From positions 723,541 to 787,540 of the forward strand of contig NC_016943.1 in assembly GCF_000284015.1 (NCBI RefSeq): a DNA stretch of 64,000 bases. The letters are read 5' to 3'. Each line of letters begins with the position of its first letter. Position 1 is the stretch's first letter. The notes beneath the pieces were generated by a model, which was not told the origin of the DNA, ran no database searches, and saw nothing but the letters and a program-made list of their open reading frames with translations. The stretch is from Blastococcus saxobsidens DD2. Lineage in GTDB: Bacteria > Actinomycetota > Actinomycetes > Mycobacteriales > Geodermatophilaceae. Both the position numbers and the translations under genes were made by a program. Below are positions 1 to 8,858 of the stretch, piece after piece.

Positions 1-158
1 TCCGTGGGCGGCCGAACGCCTCCCGCCTGGTGCCGCACACGGTGCGCGCCCTGGCCGAGGTGACCGGCACCGACCTGGCCGAGCTCTGCCACACCCTCAC
101 TGCCACCGCCGAACGCGTCTTCGGCCCCTGGGCGGAGCAGGTCTCGCCGACTCGATGA
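1..158 (+). CDS. tatD: TatD-family metal-dependent hydrolase, C-terminal fragment
   Basis: Only the last 51 codons are inside the window, reading from base 3 to the TGA at 156-158; the start lies upstream. The fragment carries the GRPN...VPHTVRALAEVTG stretch and ends as TatD family proteins do. TatD enzymes are cytoplasmic metal-dependent DNases of the amidohydrolase fold. Position just before an rpf gene, rsmA and ispE is the usual actinobacterial order (metG-tatD-rpfB-rsmA-ispE), which supports the call although the metal-binding residues cannot be seen here. Confidence 0.72.
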   Translation, partial: RGRPNASRLVPHTVRALAEVTGTDLAELCHTLTATAERVFGPWAEQVSPTR

Positions 159-231
159 CCGCCGCCGGGCACTGCGGGCGGCGATGCGGCTGCCGACTGG
201 AGCCAGGTCTCGGCACACGGATGCAGAAGCG

Positions 232-1086
232 ATGCACACTTGTCCTGTGGGTCGTCTCATTGCGGTCGTGGTCTTCGTCGCTCTGCTGGTCCCCGGCGTG
301 CTCCTGGCCCGTGCCTGGCAGCTGGCGGCGAACCGCCGTGCGGTCGCCGGCGGAGCGGTGGAGCTCGCCGAGCCGACGCCCGAGGGGCTGGCGACGCTGC
401 GGCGCCAGGCGGCCCACGGACGCCGCTGGCGCCTGCTGGGCCTGGTCCTGGGCCTGGCCGGGATCGTGGCCAGCGTGGTGCTCTTCGCGGAGGCTTCGGT
501 CTTCCTCTGGATCCCCGTGCTCTCGGTGGGTCTGCTGGCGGGGGTCCTGCTGGCCGAGGTGACGCGGCCGCGACCGCGTTGGGCGCTGAGCTCCCCGCCG
601 CGCCGCCCGCGGCAGACCGAGCAGATCTCCGCCTGGCTGGTCTGGACGATGCGCCTGGTGGTCGCCGCCGAGCTGGCGACGGCGGGGTGGCTGTGGTCGT
701 CCGGTGAGCTGGGGAGCACCACCGCCTGGGCGGTCGTCGTCGTGCCGCTGGCCGCCTGGCTCCTGGCCGAGGGGGCGCTGCTCCGGGCGCTGGCCCGGCC
801 GATGCCCGCCGAGGGCGCCGACGTGCCGATCGACGAGGCGCTGCGGACGTGGACGGCGCACCTGGTGGCCGCGGCCGCGAGCGTGACGGCCCTGCTCCCG
901 TTCGGCACGCTGCTGCTGCGCGCCGGGCTGGACCTGGGGGAGCGGGTCAGCACGAACTTCGACGTGCTGCCCGTGGCCTTCGTGGCCGGCGGCTTCTCCG
1001 CCCTCGCGGCCGGGCTGGCCGTGACCGTCTTCCTGTTCAGCTGGCTGCGGCCGGTGCGGTCGAGCGCTCCCGCGCTGGCAGGCTGA
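232..1086 (+). CDS. Multi-pass membrane protein of unknown function
   Basis: I do not recognise a family. From the ATG at 232 the protein has 284 residues; an upstream in-frame ATG at 184 would add a non-hydrophobic 16-residue tail, so 232 is preferred because it places a hydrophobic segment (GRLIAVVVFVALLVPGVLLA) right at the N-terminus. Five or six further hydrophobic stretches follow (around residues 75-120, 140-200 and 215-275), separated by Arg/Pro-rich loops. No catalytic motif is visible. It sits between tatD and the rpf gene, in the same direction, 73 nt after tatD; function cannot be inferred from that. Confidence 0.6.
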   Translation: MHTCPVGRLIAVVVFVALLVPGVLLARAWQLAANRRAVAGGAVELAEPTPEGLATLRRQAAHGRRWRLLGLVLGLAGIVASVVLFAEASVFLWIPVLSVGLLAGVLLAEVTRPRPRWALSSPPRRPRQTEQISAWLVWTMRLVVAAELATAGWLWSSGELGSTTAWAVVVVPLAAWLLAEGALLRALARPMPAEGADVPIDEALRTWTAHLVAAAASVTALLPFGTLLLRAGLDLGERVSTNFDVLPVAFVAGGFSALAAGLAVTVFLFSWLRPVRSSAPALAG

Positions 1087-1247
1087 CAAGCAGCCGCACT
1101 GCCCCGCTGGAGACCCTCCTACGCCGTGCGCTTGCTCACAGCAGGCGTAGGGGGTGGGAGGTCGACATCTCGGCATGTCGTCGACTCTCCGTCTCGGCGC
1201 GTCGACTGCGCGCAACCGTCGGCGTCTGTTTCACTCCTCGCGCAGCA

Positions 1248-1275
1248 TTGCCACACGCAGAATGTTCGTTATCGT
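1248..1275 (+). promoter_or_regulatory. Candidate promoter of the rpf gene
   Basis: TTGCCA at 1248-1253 and TATCGT at 1270-1275, separated by 16 nt, resemble an actinobacterial housekeeping promoter. Transcription would begin near 1282, giving a leader of about 140 nt that contains the hairpin at 1297-1394. The whole 1087-1424 gap holds no gene I can support; upstream of this promoter it contains three GTCGAC sites and short imperfect inverted repeats around 1161-1210. Confidence 0.4.
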
Positions 1276-1296
1276 GTCGTGACCGACAGCCGGGGT

Positions 1297-1394
1297 GGAG
1301 AGCGACCGGGGTGCCGTACTGCTCCGGGATCCCGGCGGTCGTCGCCCGAGTCGCAGCCGCGTCCGGGCCGCCCCCGGCGGTCAGGTCGCTCTCC
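1297..1394 (+). promoter_or_regulatory. Structured 5' leader of the rpf gene
   Basis: GGAGAGCGACC at 1297-1307 and GGTCGCTCTCC at 1384-1394 are perfect 11-bp complements that close a 76-nt internal region with further GC-rich complementary pieces. It lies between the candidate promoter and the rpf start at 1425. Actinobacterial rpf genes are known to be preceded by ydaO-type c-di-AMP riboswitches, but I do not see the conserved ydaO sequence blocks in the right order, so this is called only as a structured leader. Confidence 0.45.
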
Positions 1395-1424
1395 TGCCCG
1401 GGTTCTGTAACCCCTGGAAGTGTC

Positions 1425-2516
1425 GTGCGTCGCTCCTTGCAGCTCAGCCTCTTCGCCCTCGTCCTCGTCGGACTGGTGGGCGGGACGCTGGCCTTCTTCC
1501 TCGCCCAGAAGTCCGTCGCGCTCACCGTCGACGGGCAGACCCGCGACGTCGGCACCTATGCCGGCACCGTGGGTGAGGTCCTGGAGGAGGAGGGGCTCAC
1601 CCTCGCCGCTCACGACGTCGTCCTGCCGGCGACGGACCATGCGCTGTCCGACGGCGACGCCGTCGTCCTCAACCGCGCCCGGCCGCTCGAGCTCACCGTC
1701 GACGGCGTCTCGCGCGAGGTGCACGTGACCGCGCTGTCGGTCGAGGAGGCGCTGGACCAGCTGGGCTTCCGCACCGACGGCCTGGTCCTGTCGGCCAGCC
1801 GCGCCGAGCGTCTTCCGCTCGAGGGCATGCAGCTGACGATCACCACCCCCAAGGACGTCGTGCTGGTCGCCGACGGCCAGGAGCGGGTGGTCACCACGGC
1901 GGCGGCCACGGCCGGCGACCTGCTCGCCGAGCAGGGGATCGCGCTCAGCGAGACCGACCGCACCAGCCTCTACCTCGAGCAGGGCCTGCTCAACCGCATG
2001 CGGCTGCAGGTGTACCGGGTGCAGGTCTCCGAGGTCACCGAGACGGCCCCCATCGCGCACGGCCGGGTGGAGACCGCGAACGCCGAGGCCTTCGAAGGGG
2101 ACGACGAGGTCACCCAGCAGGGCGTCGACGGCGAGCAGGCCACCACCTACCGGGTGACCGTCGTCGACGGCCAGGAGACCAGCCGCGAGCAGCTCTCCAG
2201 CACGGTCACCCGCGCGCCGGTCGACGAGCAGGTCACGGTCGGGACCAAGGCCCGCCCCGCCAACAGCCCCACCGCCGACGGCCTCAACTGGGCGGCGCTG
2301 GCCGCGTGCGAGTCGGGTGGGCGTCCCGACGCCGTCAGCTCGACCGGCAAATACCGCGGGATGTACCAGTTCTCCCAGGCCACCTGGAACGGCGTCGGTG
2401 GCACCGGTGACCCGGCGGCCGCGTCGGCCGACGAGCAGACCTACCGGGCGCAGCTCCTCTACAACCGCTCCGGTGCCGGCCAGTGGCCGCACTGCGGGCC
2501 GCGCCTGTTCGGCTGA
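1425..2516 (+). CDS. rpfB: Resuscitation-promoting factor, RpfB type
   Basis: Secreted or membrane-anchored peptidoglycan hydrolase that acts on the cell wall during regrowth from dormancy. The 363-residue protein has the RpfB layout: short basic N-terminus and one membrane segment (about residues 6-28), three DUF348 modules (about 30-70, 88-128, 145-185), a G5 domain (about 200-270) and a C-terminal lysozyme-like Rpf domain (about 287-363). The last has the conserved catalytic Glu in AACESGG and the second conserved Cys in PHCG. The GTG at 1425 is chosen because GGAAG lies 4 nt upstream and translation then begins VRRSLQL directly before the membrane segment. The end overlaps rsmA by 34 nt if rsmA starts at 2483. 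Confidence 0.9.
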   Translation: MRRSLQLSLFALVLVGLVGGTLAFFLAQKSVALTVDGQTRDVGTYAGTVGEVLEEEGLTLAAHDVVLPATDHALSDGDAVVLNRARPLELTVDGVSREVHVTALSVEEALDQLGFRTDGLVLSASRAERLPLEGMQLTITTPKDVVLVADGQERVVTTAAATAGDLLAEQGIALSETDRTSLYLEQGLLNRMRLQVYRVQVSEVTETAPIAHGRVETANAEAFEGDDEVTQQGVDGEQATTYRVTVVDGQETSREQLSSTVTRAPVDEQVTVGTKARPANSPTADGLNWAALAACESGGRPDAVSSTGKYRGMYQFSQATWNGVGGTGDPAAASADEQTYRAQLLYNRSGAGQWPHCGPRLFG

Positions 2517-3394
2517 TCGGACCGGCGCTGAGCACCGTCCCTGAGCAGACCGACGGGCTGCTGGGCCCGGCCGTCATCCGCGACCTGGCCCAGCAGCTCG
2601 ATCTGCGTCCCACGAAGTCCCTCGGCCAGAACTTCCTGCACGACGCCAACACGATCCGGCGGATCGTGCGCACCGCCGCCGTACGGCCGGACGACGTGGT
2701 GCTCGAGGTGGGCCCCGGCCTCGGCTCGCTGACCCTCGGGCTGCTGCCGGCCGCGGCACGGGTGACGGCCGTGGAGATCGACCCGCGGCTCGCCTCCCTC
2801 CTGCCGGTCACGGTGGGTGATCGCCGGCCGGACCTGGCCGACCGGTTGACCATCGTCGAGGGCGACGCCCTGCGGGTGACCGACCTCCCGGGCCCGCCGC
2901 CCACCGCGCTGGTCGCGAACCTGCCCTACAACGTGGCGGTGCCGGTGCTGCTGCACCTGCTGGAGCTGCTGCCGAGCCTCGACCGCGCGCTGATCCTCGT
3001 GCAGGCCGAGGTGGCCGAACGGCTGGCCGCGGGACCGGGCACGTCCGCGTACGGCGTGCCGTCGGTCAAGGCGGCCTGGTACGGCGAGGTGCGTCGCGCC
3101 GGCACCGTCGGCCGCCGCGTCTTCTGGCCCGAGCCCAACGTCGACTCGGGTCTGGTCGGGCTGGTCCGCCGTCCACCGCCGCCGGGCGACCGGCGGGCGA
3201 CCTTCGCCGTCGTGGACGCCGCCTTCGGCATGCGGCGCAAGGGTCTGCGGGCCGCGCTGGCCCGCTGGGCGGGGAGCCCGGCCGCCGCGGAGGCGCGGCT
3301 GCGCGCCGCGGGTATCGACCCGTCGGCCCGGGGCGAGCAGCTGTCGGTCACCGACTTCGCCCGTCTGGCAGCGACCGACCCGGTGCTGCCGTGA
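2483..3394 (+). CDS. rsmA: 16S rRNA dimethyladenosine transferase RsmA (KsgA)
   Basis: Dimethylates two adjacent adenines in helix 45 of 16S rRNA during small-subunit assembly. Visible family motifs are SLGQNFLHD near the N-terminus, the SAM-binding [12 protein letters not shown], and the catalytic NLPYNVAVP motif, with VEIDPRL for the SAM ribose. Length of about 300 residues is slightly long for the family. The start is uncertain: GTG 2483 overlaps rpfB, and a CTG at 2528 giving [11 protein letters not shown] is an alternative; neither has a clear ribosome binding site. Translationally coupled to ispE through a GTGA overlap at 3391-3394. Confidence 0.92.
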   Translation: MAALRAAPVRLIGPALSTVPEQTDGLLGPAVIRDLAQQLDLRPTKSLGQNFLHDANTIRRIVRTAAVRPDDVVLEVGPGLGSLTLGLLPAAARVTAVEIDPRLASLLPVTVGDRRPDLADRLTIVEGDALRVTDLPGPPPTALVANLPYNVAVPVLLHLLELLPSLDRALILVQAEVAERLAAGPGTSAYGVPSVKAAWYGEVRRAGTVGRRVFWPEPNVDSGLVGLVRRPPPPGDRRATFAVVDAAFGMRRKGLRAALARWAGSPAAAEARLRAAGIDPSARGEQLSVTDFARLAATDPVLP

Positions 3395-4326
3395 CCGTCC
3401 GGGAGCCGGTGGTCGTCCGTGCCCCGGCGAAGATCAACATCCACCTCGGCGTGGGCCCGCTGCGCGGCGACGGCTTCCATGCCCTGCACACGGTCTACCT
3501 CGCCGTGTCCCTGTTCGACACGGTGGCCGTCCGCCCCGGTGAGGGGCTGTCGTTGACCCTGTCCGGGGAGGGCGCCGGGACGACGACCGGCCCCGGCCAG
3601 GTCCCGGGTGGGCCCACGAACCTGGTCTGGCGGGCGGCCGAGCTGCTGGCCGACCACGCCGGCGTCCGTCCGGACGCCGCGATGGACGTCGTCAAGCGCA
3701 TCCCGGTCGCCGCCGGCCTGGCCGGGGGGAGTGCGGATGCCGCGGCGACGCTGGTCGCCCTGGATGCGCTGTGGGGCACCCGGGCAGCTCGTGCGGATCT
3801 GCTGGCTCTGGCCGCGCAGCTGGGCAGCGACGTGCCGTTCAGCCTGACCGGCGGGGTCGCGCTCGGCACCGGGCGGGGGGAGCAGGTGTCCCCGGTCCTG
3901 GCCGGCGGTCGATGGCACTGGGTGCTCGGCATCGCCGGCGAGGGTCTGTCCACGCCGGCTGTCTACGCCGAGCTGGACCGGCTGCGCGCCACCGGCCGGG
4001 TGCCCGACGGAACCGAGCCGACGTCGGCGGAGCCGGTCCTCGCCGCGCTGCGCGGTGGCGCGGCGGGCGAGCTCGCGAGGTCCCTGGCCAACGACCTCCA
4101 GCCGGCGGCGCTCAGCCTGCGGCCGGACCTGCGCCGGGCGCTGCGCGCGGCTGAGGCCGCCGGTGCCGTGGCCGCCGTGGTCAGCGGCTCGGGGCCCACC
4201 GTCGCGGCGCTCGCCGGCGACGAGGAGGGCGCCGTCCGGCTGGCGGCCGAGCTCGCCGGCGTCGGCGTGTTCCGGTCCGTGCGGGCCGTCACCGGCCCGG
4301 TGCCCGGAGCCCGGGTCGTCTCCTAG
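3391..4326 (+). CDS. ispE: 4-diphosphocytidyl-2-C-methyl-D-erythritol kinase IspE
   Basis: GHMP-family kinase that phosphorylates CDP-methylerythritol with ATP in the non-mevalonate isoprenoid pathway. The 311-residue protein shows the N-terminal [12 protein letters not shown] segment, the glycine-rich ATP loop [17 protein letters not shown], and the C-terminal [11 protein letters not shown] motif. The GTG start overlaps the rsmA stop, so the two are very probably cotranscribed, as in other actinobacteria. It ends on TAG at 4324-4326, overlapping the 3' end of the convergent TetR gene by four bases. Confidence 0.93.
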   Translation: MTVREPVVVRAPAKINIHLGVGPLRGDGFHALHTVYLAVSLFDTVAVRPGEGLSLTLSGEGAGTTTGPGQVPGGPTNLVWRAAELLADHAGVRPDAAMDVVKRIPVAAGLAGGSADAAATLVALDALWGTRAARADLLALAAQLGSDVPFSLTGGVALGTGRGEQVSPVLAGGRWHWVLGIAGEGLSTPAVYAELDRLRATGRVPDGTEPTSAEPVLAALRGGAAGELARSLANDLQPAALSLRPDLRRALRAAEAAGAVAAVVSGSGPTVAALAGDEEGAVRLAAELAGVGVFRSVRAVTGPVPGARVVS

Positions 4327-4934
4327 CGAACGGTCGCCCGCACGTCCAGCGCTCCGGGGTGCGGCTCGAGGTGCGCCAGGCCGTTGTAGGCGAGGTTGAC
4401 CAGGTGGGCGGCCACCTCGTGCTTGCCGGGGGACCGGGTGTCCAGCCACCACTGGCCGGCCAGCGCCACCATGCCGACCAGCGCCTGGCTGTAGAGCCCG
4501 GCCAGCTCCGGCCGGTGACCGCGGGGGGCGAACTCCCGTGCGAGGACGTGCTCGACCTTCCGGGCCACCTCCCCGAGCAGGGAGCCGAACGAGCCGGCCC
4601 CGCTCGTGACCGGTGCGTCCCGGACCAGCACCCGGAAGCCGTCGGTGTCCTGCTCGATGTACTCCAGCAGGACCAGCGCGGCGCGCTCCAGCAGCTCACG
4701 TGGATGACCGGGGGCCGACAGTGCCGTCTCGAACCGGTCGAGCAGCCGGTGCATCTCGCGGTCGACCACGACGGCGTGCAACCCCTGCTTGCCGCCGAAG
4801 TGCTCGTAGACCACGGGCTTGCTCACCCCGGCGGAGGCGGCGATCTCCTCGACGGAGGTCGCCGCGAACCCGTTCTCGGCGAACAGGGCCCGCCCGACGT
4901 CGAGCAGCTGGCGGCGGCGCTCCGGGCCGGGCAT
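4323..4934 (-). CDS. TetR-family transcriptional regulator
   Basis: 203 residues from the ATG at 4934. The N-terminal helix-turn-helix is clear: RRRQLLDVGRALFAENGF then SVEEIAASAGVSKPVVYEHF and GGKQGLHAVV, the standard TetR_N layout, followed by an all-helical ligand-binding domain. It lies 47 nt downstream of an acyl desaturase gene in the same direction, so it probably shares its transcript and regulates it in response to an acyl ligand; TetR regulators next to desaturases (for example DesT) are known. GTG at 4940 would add two residues. The cognate operator may be the palindrome at 6033-6048. Confidence 0.88.
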   Translation of the reverse strand: MPGPERRRQLLDVGRALFAENGFAATSVEEIAASAGVSKPVVYEHFGGKQGLHAVVVDREMHRLLDRFETALSAPGHPRELLERAALVLLEYIEQDTDGFRVLVRDAPVTSGAGSFGSLLGEVARKVEHVLAREFAPRGHRPELAGLYSQALVGMVALAGQWWLDTRSPGKHEVAAHLVNLAYNGLAHLEPHPGALDVRATVR

Positions 4935-4981
4935 GCGCACGCGCGCCCGGCCCGGCCCGGAGGCCGCCGGAGGGGCGACCG

Positions 4982-5938
4982 TCAGTTGCCGACCGCCGCG
5001 GGGGCGCGCTTGGCGGCGAGACGCACCGGGTCCGGCCACCTGACGTTCCAGGCCCAGCCGAGCTTCTCGAAGATCCAGATCACCCGGGCGCTGATGTCGA
5101 TCTGGCCGCGCAGCACCCCGTGCCGGGCGCAGGTGGGGTCGGCGTGGTGCAGGTTGTGCCATGACTCGCCCGCGCTGAGGATCGCCAGCGGCCAGAAGTT
5201 CGTGGCACGGTCCCGCGAGGCGAAGGGCCGGTTGCCCACCACGTGGCACACCGAGTTGATCGACCAGGTCACGTGGTGCAGCAGCGCGATGCGCACCAGT
5301 CCGGCCCAGAAGAACGCCGTCCAGGCGCCGGCCCAGCTCGTCGTGACCAGGCCGCCGATGAGGGCCGGCAGGAAGAGGCTGATGGCGGCCCAGACCACGA
5401 ACAGCCGACCGGTGGTGACCAGCGCGGAGTCCTTGAGCAGGTCGGGGGCGTAGCGCTCCTGGTTGGTCTTCCGCCGCTCGAACAGCCAGCCCAGGTGGGC
5501 GTGGAACATGCCCTTGAGGAGGGCTCGCGCGTCGGTGCCGTAGCGCCACGGCGAGTGCGGGTCGCCCTCGCGGTCGGAGAACGCGTGGTGCCGCCGGTGA
5601 TCGGCCACCCACTGGACGACGGGGCCCTGGATGGCCATGGAGCCCGCGGCGGCCAGCAGCAGCCGCAGCGGCCGCCTGGCCTTGAACGAGCCGTGCGTGA
5701 AGTAGCGGTGGTAGCCGACGGTCACGCCCAGCAGGGTGAAGAAGTAGAAGCCGATCGCCAGCCCGACGTCCAGCCACGACAGGCCCCAGCCCCACGTGGC
5801 CGGAACGATCGCGGCGACGGCCAGGAAGGGCACCACCACGAAGACGTAGAGCGTGATGATCTCCAGCGCGCTCTTGTGCCGGCCGATCGCGTTGGCCGGC
5901 AACCCGGCGTGCGGATCTGCGGGGCGCGGCGGAGCCAT
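4982..5938 (-). CDS. Membrane acyl-CoA desaturase
   Basis: Integral membrane di-iron desaturase that introduces a double bond into acyl-CoA chains, adjusting membrane fluidity. The three histidine boxes are present: HRYFTH, HRRHH and HNLHH, with four hydrophobic segments arranged as in delta-9 stearoyl-CoA desaturases. From the ATG at 5938 the protein has 318 residues; a GTG at 6007 would add 23 residues of low-complexity tail and cannot be excluded. The C-terminal IDISARVIWIFEKLGWAW is typical of actinobacterial members. Likely the first gene of a two-gene unit with the TetR regulator. Confidence 0.9.
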   Translation of the reverse strand: MAPPRPADPHAGLPANAIGRHKSALEIITLYVFVVVPFLAVAAIVPATWGWGLSWLDVGLAIGFYFFTLLGVTVGYHRYFTHGSFKARRPLRLLLAAAGSMAIQGPVVQWVADHRRHHAFSDREGDPHSPWRYGTDARALLKGMFHAHLGWLFERRKTNQERYAPDLLKDSALVTTGRLFVVWAAISLFLPALIGGLVTTSWAGAWTAFFWAGLVRIALLHHVTWSINSVCHVVGNRPFASRDRATNFWPLAILSAGESWHNLHHADPTCARHGVLRGQIDISARVIWIFEKLGWAWNVRWPDPVRLAAKRAPAAVGN

Positions 5939-6030
5939 GGGCCGGGTGCGGGCAGGAGCGGACAAGGGGCCTCCGGGGGCGACCGAGGTGCGGTACGGCC
6001 GGCCCACGCTGGTCCCGGCTGTCTGGTCGC

Positions 6031-6048
6031 AACCTACGGCACCGTAGG
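6031..6048 (-). promoter_or_regulatory. Candidate promoter and operator of the desaturase-TetR unit
   Basis: A perfect 7-bp palindrome with 2-nt spacer, CCTACGGCACCGTAGG, occupies 6033-6048. On the minus strand its edge forms TAGGTT (6036-6031), a plausible -10 hexamer for the desaturase gene. A palindrome overlapping a promoter upstream of a TetR-linked gene is what an autoregulated operator would look like; binding is inference. Confidence 0.45.
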
Positions 6049-6173
6049 AACAGTGGCGACCGCAGCGGCTGGGAGAGCAGTACCGGCCGGGTGCTCTCCT
6101 CTCGCGCGGGCCCTAGGCTCGCGGAGGACGCCGGTGCACCGGCGCGCCCCCAGGGCCCGAACCGGCCCCGGGA

Positions 6174-6246
6174 TGGGGGATGGGGTAATCGGCAGCCCGC
6201 CGGCCTTTGGAGCCGGGAAGTCTCGGTTCGAGTCCGAGTCCCCCAG
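6174..6246 (+). tRNA. tRNA-Gln (anticodon TTG)
   Basis: A full class I cloverleaf: acceptor TGGGGGA/TCCCCCA (6174-6180 with 6239-6245), D stem GGGT/GCCC, anticodon stem CCGGC/GCCGG with loop CTTTGGA (anticodon TTG at 6207-6209), variable GAAGT, T arm CTCGG-TTCGAGT-CCGAG and discriminator G at 6246. CCA is not encoded. TAGGCT at 6114-6119 is a possible -10 box. It precedes glmU. Confidence 0.95.
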
Positions 6247-6278
6247 CCGCACGTCGTCGTCGCCGACCGAGGAGAGCC

Positions 6279-7790
6279 GTGAACCAGGTCCAGCCGGACA
6301 CCGCAGCCGAGCCTGCTCCGACGGTGGCCGCCGTCGTCGTCTTGGCGGCCGGGCAGGGCACGCGCATGCGCTCGTCGCGGCCCAAGGTGCTGCACGCCCT
6401 GGGGGGACGCAGCATGCTCGGTCACGTCCTCGCCGCCACCGCCCCGCTCGCTGCCGGCACCACCGTCGTGGTGGTCGGGGCCGGGCGCGAGGCCGTGCGC
6501 GAGCACCTGGCCGCGATCGCCCCGGACGCGCAGGCGGTCGTGCAGGAGGAGCAGCGCGGGTCCGGGCACGCCGCCGCCGTCGCCCTCGCCGCCATCCCCG
6601 ACGTCGAGGGGCCGGTGCTGCTGGTCAACGGCGACGCGCCGCTGCTGCGGGCCTCGACGGTGCGCCGCCTCGTCGCCGAGCACACCGCCGCCGGCAACGT
6701 CCTCACCGTCCTCACCGCCGAGGTCGAGGACCCGACCGGCCTGGGCCGCATCGTCCGGGACGGCGACGGGGCGGTGCGGGGCATCGTCGAGCAGCGCGAC
6801 GCGACCCCCGAGCAGCGGGCCGTCCGCGAGATCAACGCCGGCGTCTACGTGGGCGACGCCGCTGCGGTGCGCGCCGCGCTGGGCCGCATCGGCGAGGACA
6901 ACGAGCAGGGCGAGCAGTACGTCACCGACGTCCTCGGCCTGCTGGTCGCCGAGGGGGCGCCCGTCGGGGGATCGGTCGCCGAGGACCCCGACGACGTGCT
7001 CGGCTGCAACGACCGCAAGGAGCTCGCCGCCCGGCGCCGCACCCTGAACGACCGGATGCTGGACGAGCTGATGCGAGACGGCGTCACCGTGGTCGATCCG
7101 CTGACCACCTGGGTCGACGTGACCGTGACCGTCGCCCCCGACGCCGTCCTCCTGCCGGGCACCCAGCTCGAAGGGGACACCTCGATCGGGGGAGGGGCCC
7201 AGGTGGGCCCCGACACGACGCTGGTCGACACCGAGGTCGCCGGGGACGCCACGGTGGTGCGCACCCACGCCGTCGGGGCGCGCATCGGCCCCCAGGTCTC
7301 GGTCGGGCCGTTCGCCTACCTGCGCCCGGGCACGGTCCTCGGCGCCCGGGCGAAGGTCGGCACCTTCGTCGAGACCAAGAACGCCCAGGTGGGAGAGGGG
7401 TCGAAGGTGCCGCACCTGTCCTACGTCGGCGACGCCACGATCGGCCGCGGCAGCAACATCGGGGCGGCGACGGTCTTCGTCAACTACGACGGCGTCGCCA
7501 AGCACCACACGACGATCGGCGACCACGCCCGCACCGGGGCCGACAACATGTTCGTGGCCCCGGTCACGGTGGGGGACGGGGCGTACACCGCCGCCGGATC
7601 GGTCATCACCTCCGACGTCCCCCCAGGAGCGATGGCCGTCGCTCGGGCACCGCAGCGCAATGTGGCAGGCTGGGTGCGTCGCCGACGGTCCGGAACCCCC
7701 GCTGCGGAGGCCGCGGCAGCGGCGGAGAGCCGGGCCGAGGCGCCCCGGGAGGACCGGTCCGAGCCCTCCCGTGCGGACTCCGACAGCTAG
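6279..7790 (+). CDS. glmU: Bifunctional GlmU: N-acetylglucosamine-1-phosphate uridyltransferase / glucosamine-1-phosphate acetyltransferase
   Basis: Makes UDP-GlcNAc for peptidoglycan and other glycans. The N-terminal nucleotidyltransferase shows VLAAGQGTRMRSSRPKVLH, and the C-terminal left-handed beta-helix shows repeated hexapeptides and the FVETKNAQVGEGSKVPHLSY and NIGAATVFVNYDG segments of the acetyltransferase site. The GTG at 6279 is chosen because GGAGAG lies just upstream (6271-6276); a further upstream in-frame start would fall inside the tRNA. The tail after about residue 470 is an Ala/Glu/Arg-rich disordered extension. First gene of a unit with prs, 12 nt before the next start. Confidence 0.95.
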   Translation: MNQVQPDTAAEPAPTVAAVVVLAAGQGTRMRSSRPKVLHALGGRSMLGHVLAATAPLAAGTTVVVVGAGREAVREHLAAIAPDAQAVVQEEQRGSGHAAAVALAAIPDVEGPVLLVNGDAPLLRASTVRRLVAEHTAAGNVLTVLTAEVEDPTGLGRIVRDGDGAVRGIVEQRDATPEQRAVREINAGVYVGDAAAVRAALGRIGEDNEQGEQYVTDVLGLLVAEGAPVGGSVAEDPDDVLGCNDRKELAARRRTLNDRMLDELMRDGVTVVDPLTTWVDVTVTVAPDAVLLPGTQLEGDTSIGGGAQVGPDTTLVDTEVAGDATVVRTHAVGARIGPQVSVGPFAYLRPGTVLGARAKVGTFVETKNAQVGEGSKVPHLSYVGDATIGRGSNIGAATVFVNYDGVAKHHTTIGDHARTGADNMFVAPVTVGDGAYTAAGSVITSDVPPGAMAVARAPQRNVAGWVRRRRSGTPAAEAAAAAESRAEAPREDRSEPSRADSDS

Positions 7791-7802
7791 GGACGAGAGC
7801 CG

Positions 7803-8783
7803 ATGAGCGTGATCCGGCAGACCACGAACAAGAGCCTCATGCTCTTCTCCGGTCGGGCCTTCCCGGCACTGACCGACGAGATCGCCGGTCACCTGGGCGT
7901 GACGCCGACCCCGACGGCGGCCTACGAGTTCGCCAACGGAGAGCTCTTCGTGCGGTTCGAGGAGTCGGTGCGCGGCTGCGACGCCTTCGTGGTGCAGAGC
8001 CACACCGCGCCGATCAACACCTGGCTCATGGAGCAGCTGATCATGGTGGACGCGCTCAAGCGCGCGTCGGCCAAGCGGATCACCGTGGTGGCGCCCTTCT
8101 TCCCCTATGCCCGGCAGGACAAGAAGCACCGCGGCCGCGAGCCCATCTCCGCCCGGCTCGTCGCGGACATGTTCAAGACGGCGGGCGCCGACCGGCTGAT
8201 GACCGTCGACCTGCACACCGCCCAGATCCAGGGCTTCTTCGACGGCCCGGTGGATCACCTGTTCGCCCTCGACCTGCTGGTCTCGCACGTGTGCGAGCGC
8301 TGGGGCGACCGGGACATCACCGTCGTCTCTCCCGACTCCGGCCGGGTACGGGTGGCCGAGCGCTGGACCGACAAGCTCGGCGGCACCCCGCTGGCCTTCA
8401 TCCACAAGACGCGCGATCCGTTGCGGCCGAACGAGGTCGTCGCCAACCGCGTGGTCGGTGACGTGCAGGGGCGGGTCTGCATCCTCGTCGACGACATGAT
8501 CGACACCGGCGGCACCATCGTGAAGGCCGCCGAGACCCTCTTCGAGGCCGGCGCCGCCGACGTGATCGTCACCGCGACGCACGGCGTGCTGTCCGGCCCC
8601 GCGGTGGACCGGCTGAAGAACAGCCAGGTCAGCGAGGTCATCGTCACCAACACGCTGCCGATCGAGCCCGCCCGTCAGTTCGACAAGCTGACCGTCCTCT
8701 CGATCGCCCCCCTGATCGCCCGGGCGATCAAGGCCGTCTTCGAGGACGACTCGGTCACCAGCCTCTTCGACGGGGCGAGCTGA
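7803..8783 (+). CDS. prs: Ribose-phosphate pyrophosphokinase
   Basis: Converts ribose 5-phosphate and ATP to PRPP, the precursor of purines, pyrimidines, His, Trp and NAD. The 326-residue protein has the class I PRPP synthetase features: FSGRAFPALTDEIA at the N-terminus, YARQDKKHRGREPISARLVA, the histidine loop VDLHTAQIQGFFD, and the PRPP-binding CILVDDMIDTGGTI. It starts with ATG 7803 after GGACGAGAG. The glmU-prs pair is standard in actinobacteria. Confidence 0.95.
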   Translation: MSVIRQTTNKSLMLFSGRAFPALTDEIAGHLGVTPTPTAAYEFANGELFVRFEESVRGCDAFVVQSHTAPINTWLMEQLIMVDALKRASAKRITVVAPFFPYARQDKKHRGREPISARLVADMFKTAGADRLMTVDLHTAQIQGFFDGPVDHLFALDLLVSHVCERWGDRDITVVSPDSGRVRVAERWTDKLGGTPLAFIHKTRDPLRPNEVVANRVVGDVQGRVCILVDDMIDTGGTIVKAAETLFEAGAADVIVTATHGVLSGPAVDRLKNSQVSEVIVTNTLPIEPARQFDKLTVLSIAPLIARAIKAVFEDDSVTSLFDGAS

Positions 8784-8858
8784 GCCGGAGGACCGCGGTC
8801 GGCCGCCGGGGGAACGGGGAACGGCAGGCCGGTGCCGACCTCCTGCGAGGATGGCGAC

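Noticed and set aside
1297..1394. c-di-AMP (ydaO) riboswitch before rpf.
   Set aside because: Context fits, but I could not place the conserved sequence blocks in order; reported as a structured leader only.
2634..2665. Another copy of the GATCCGGNGGATC palindrome inside rsmA.
   Set aside because: The match is short and encodes the conserved TIRRIV segment; no flanking similarity to the 56.9-kb repeat.
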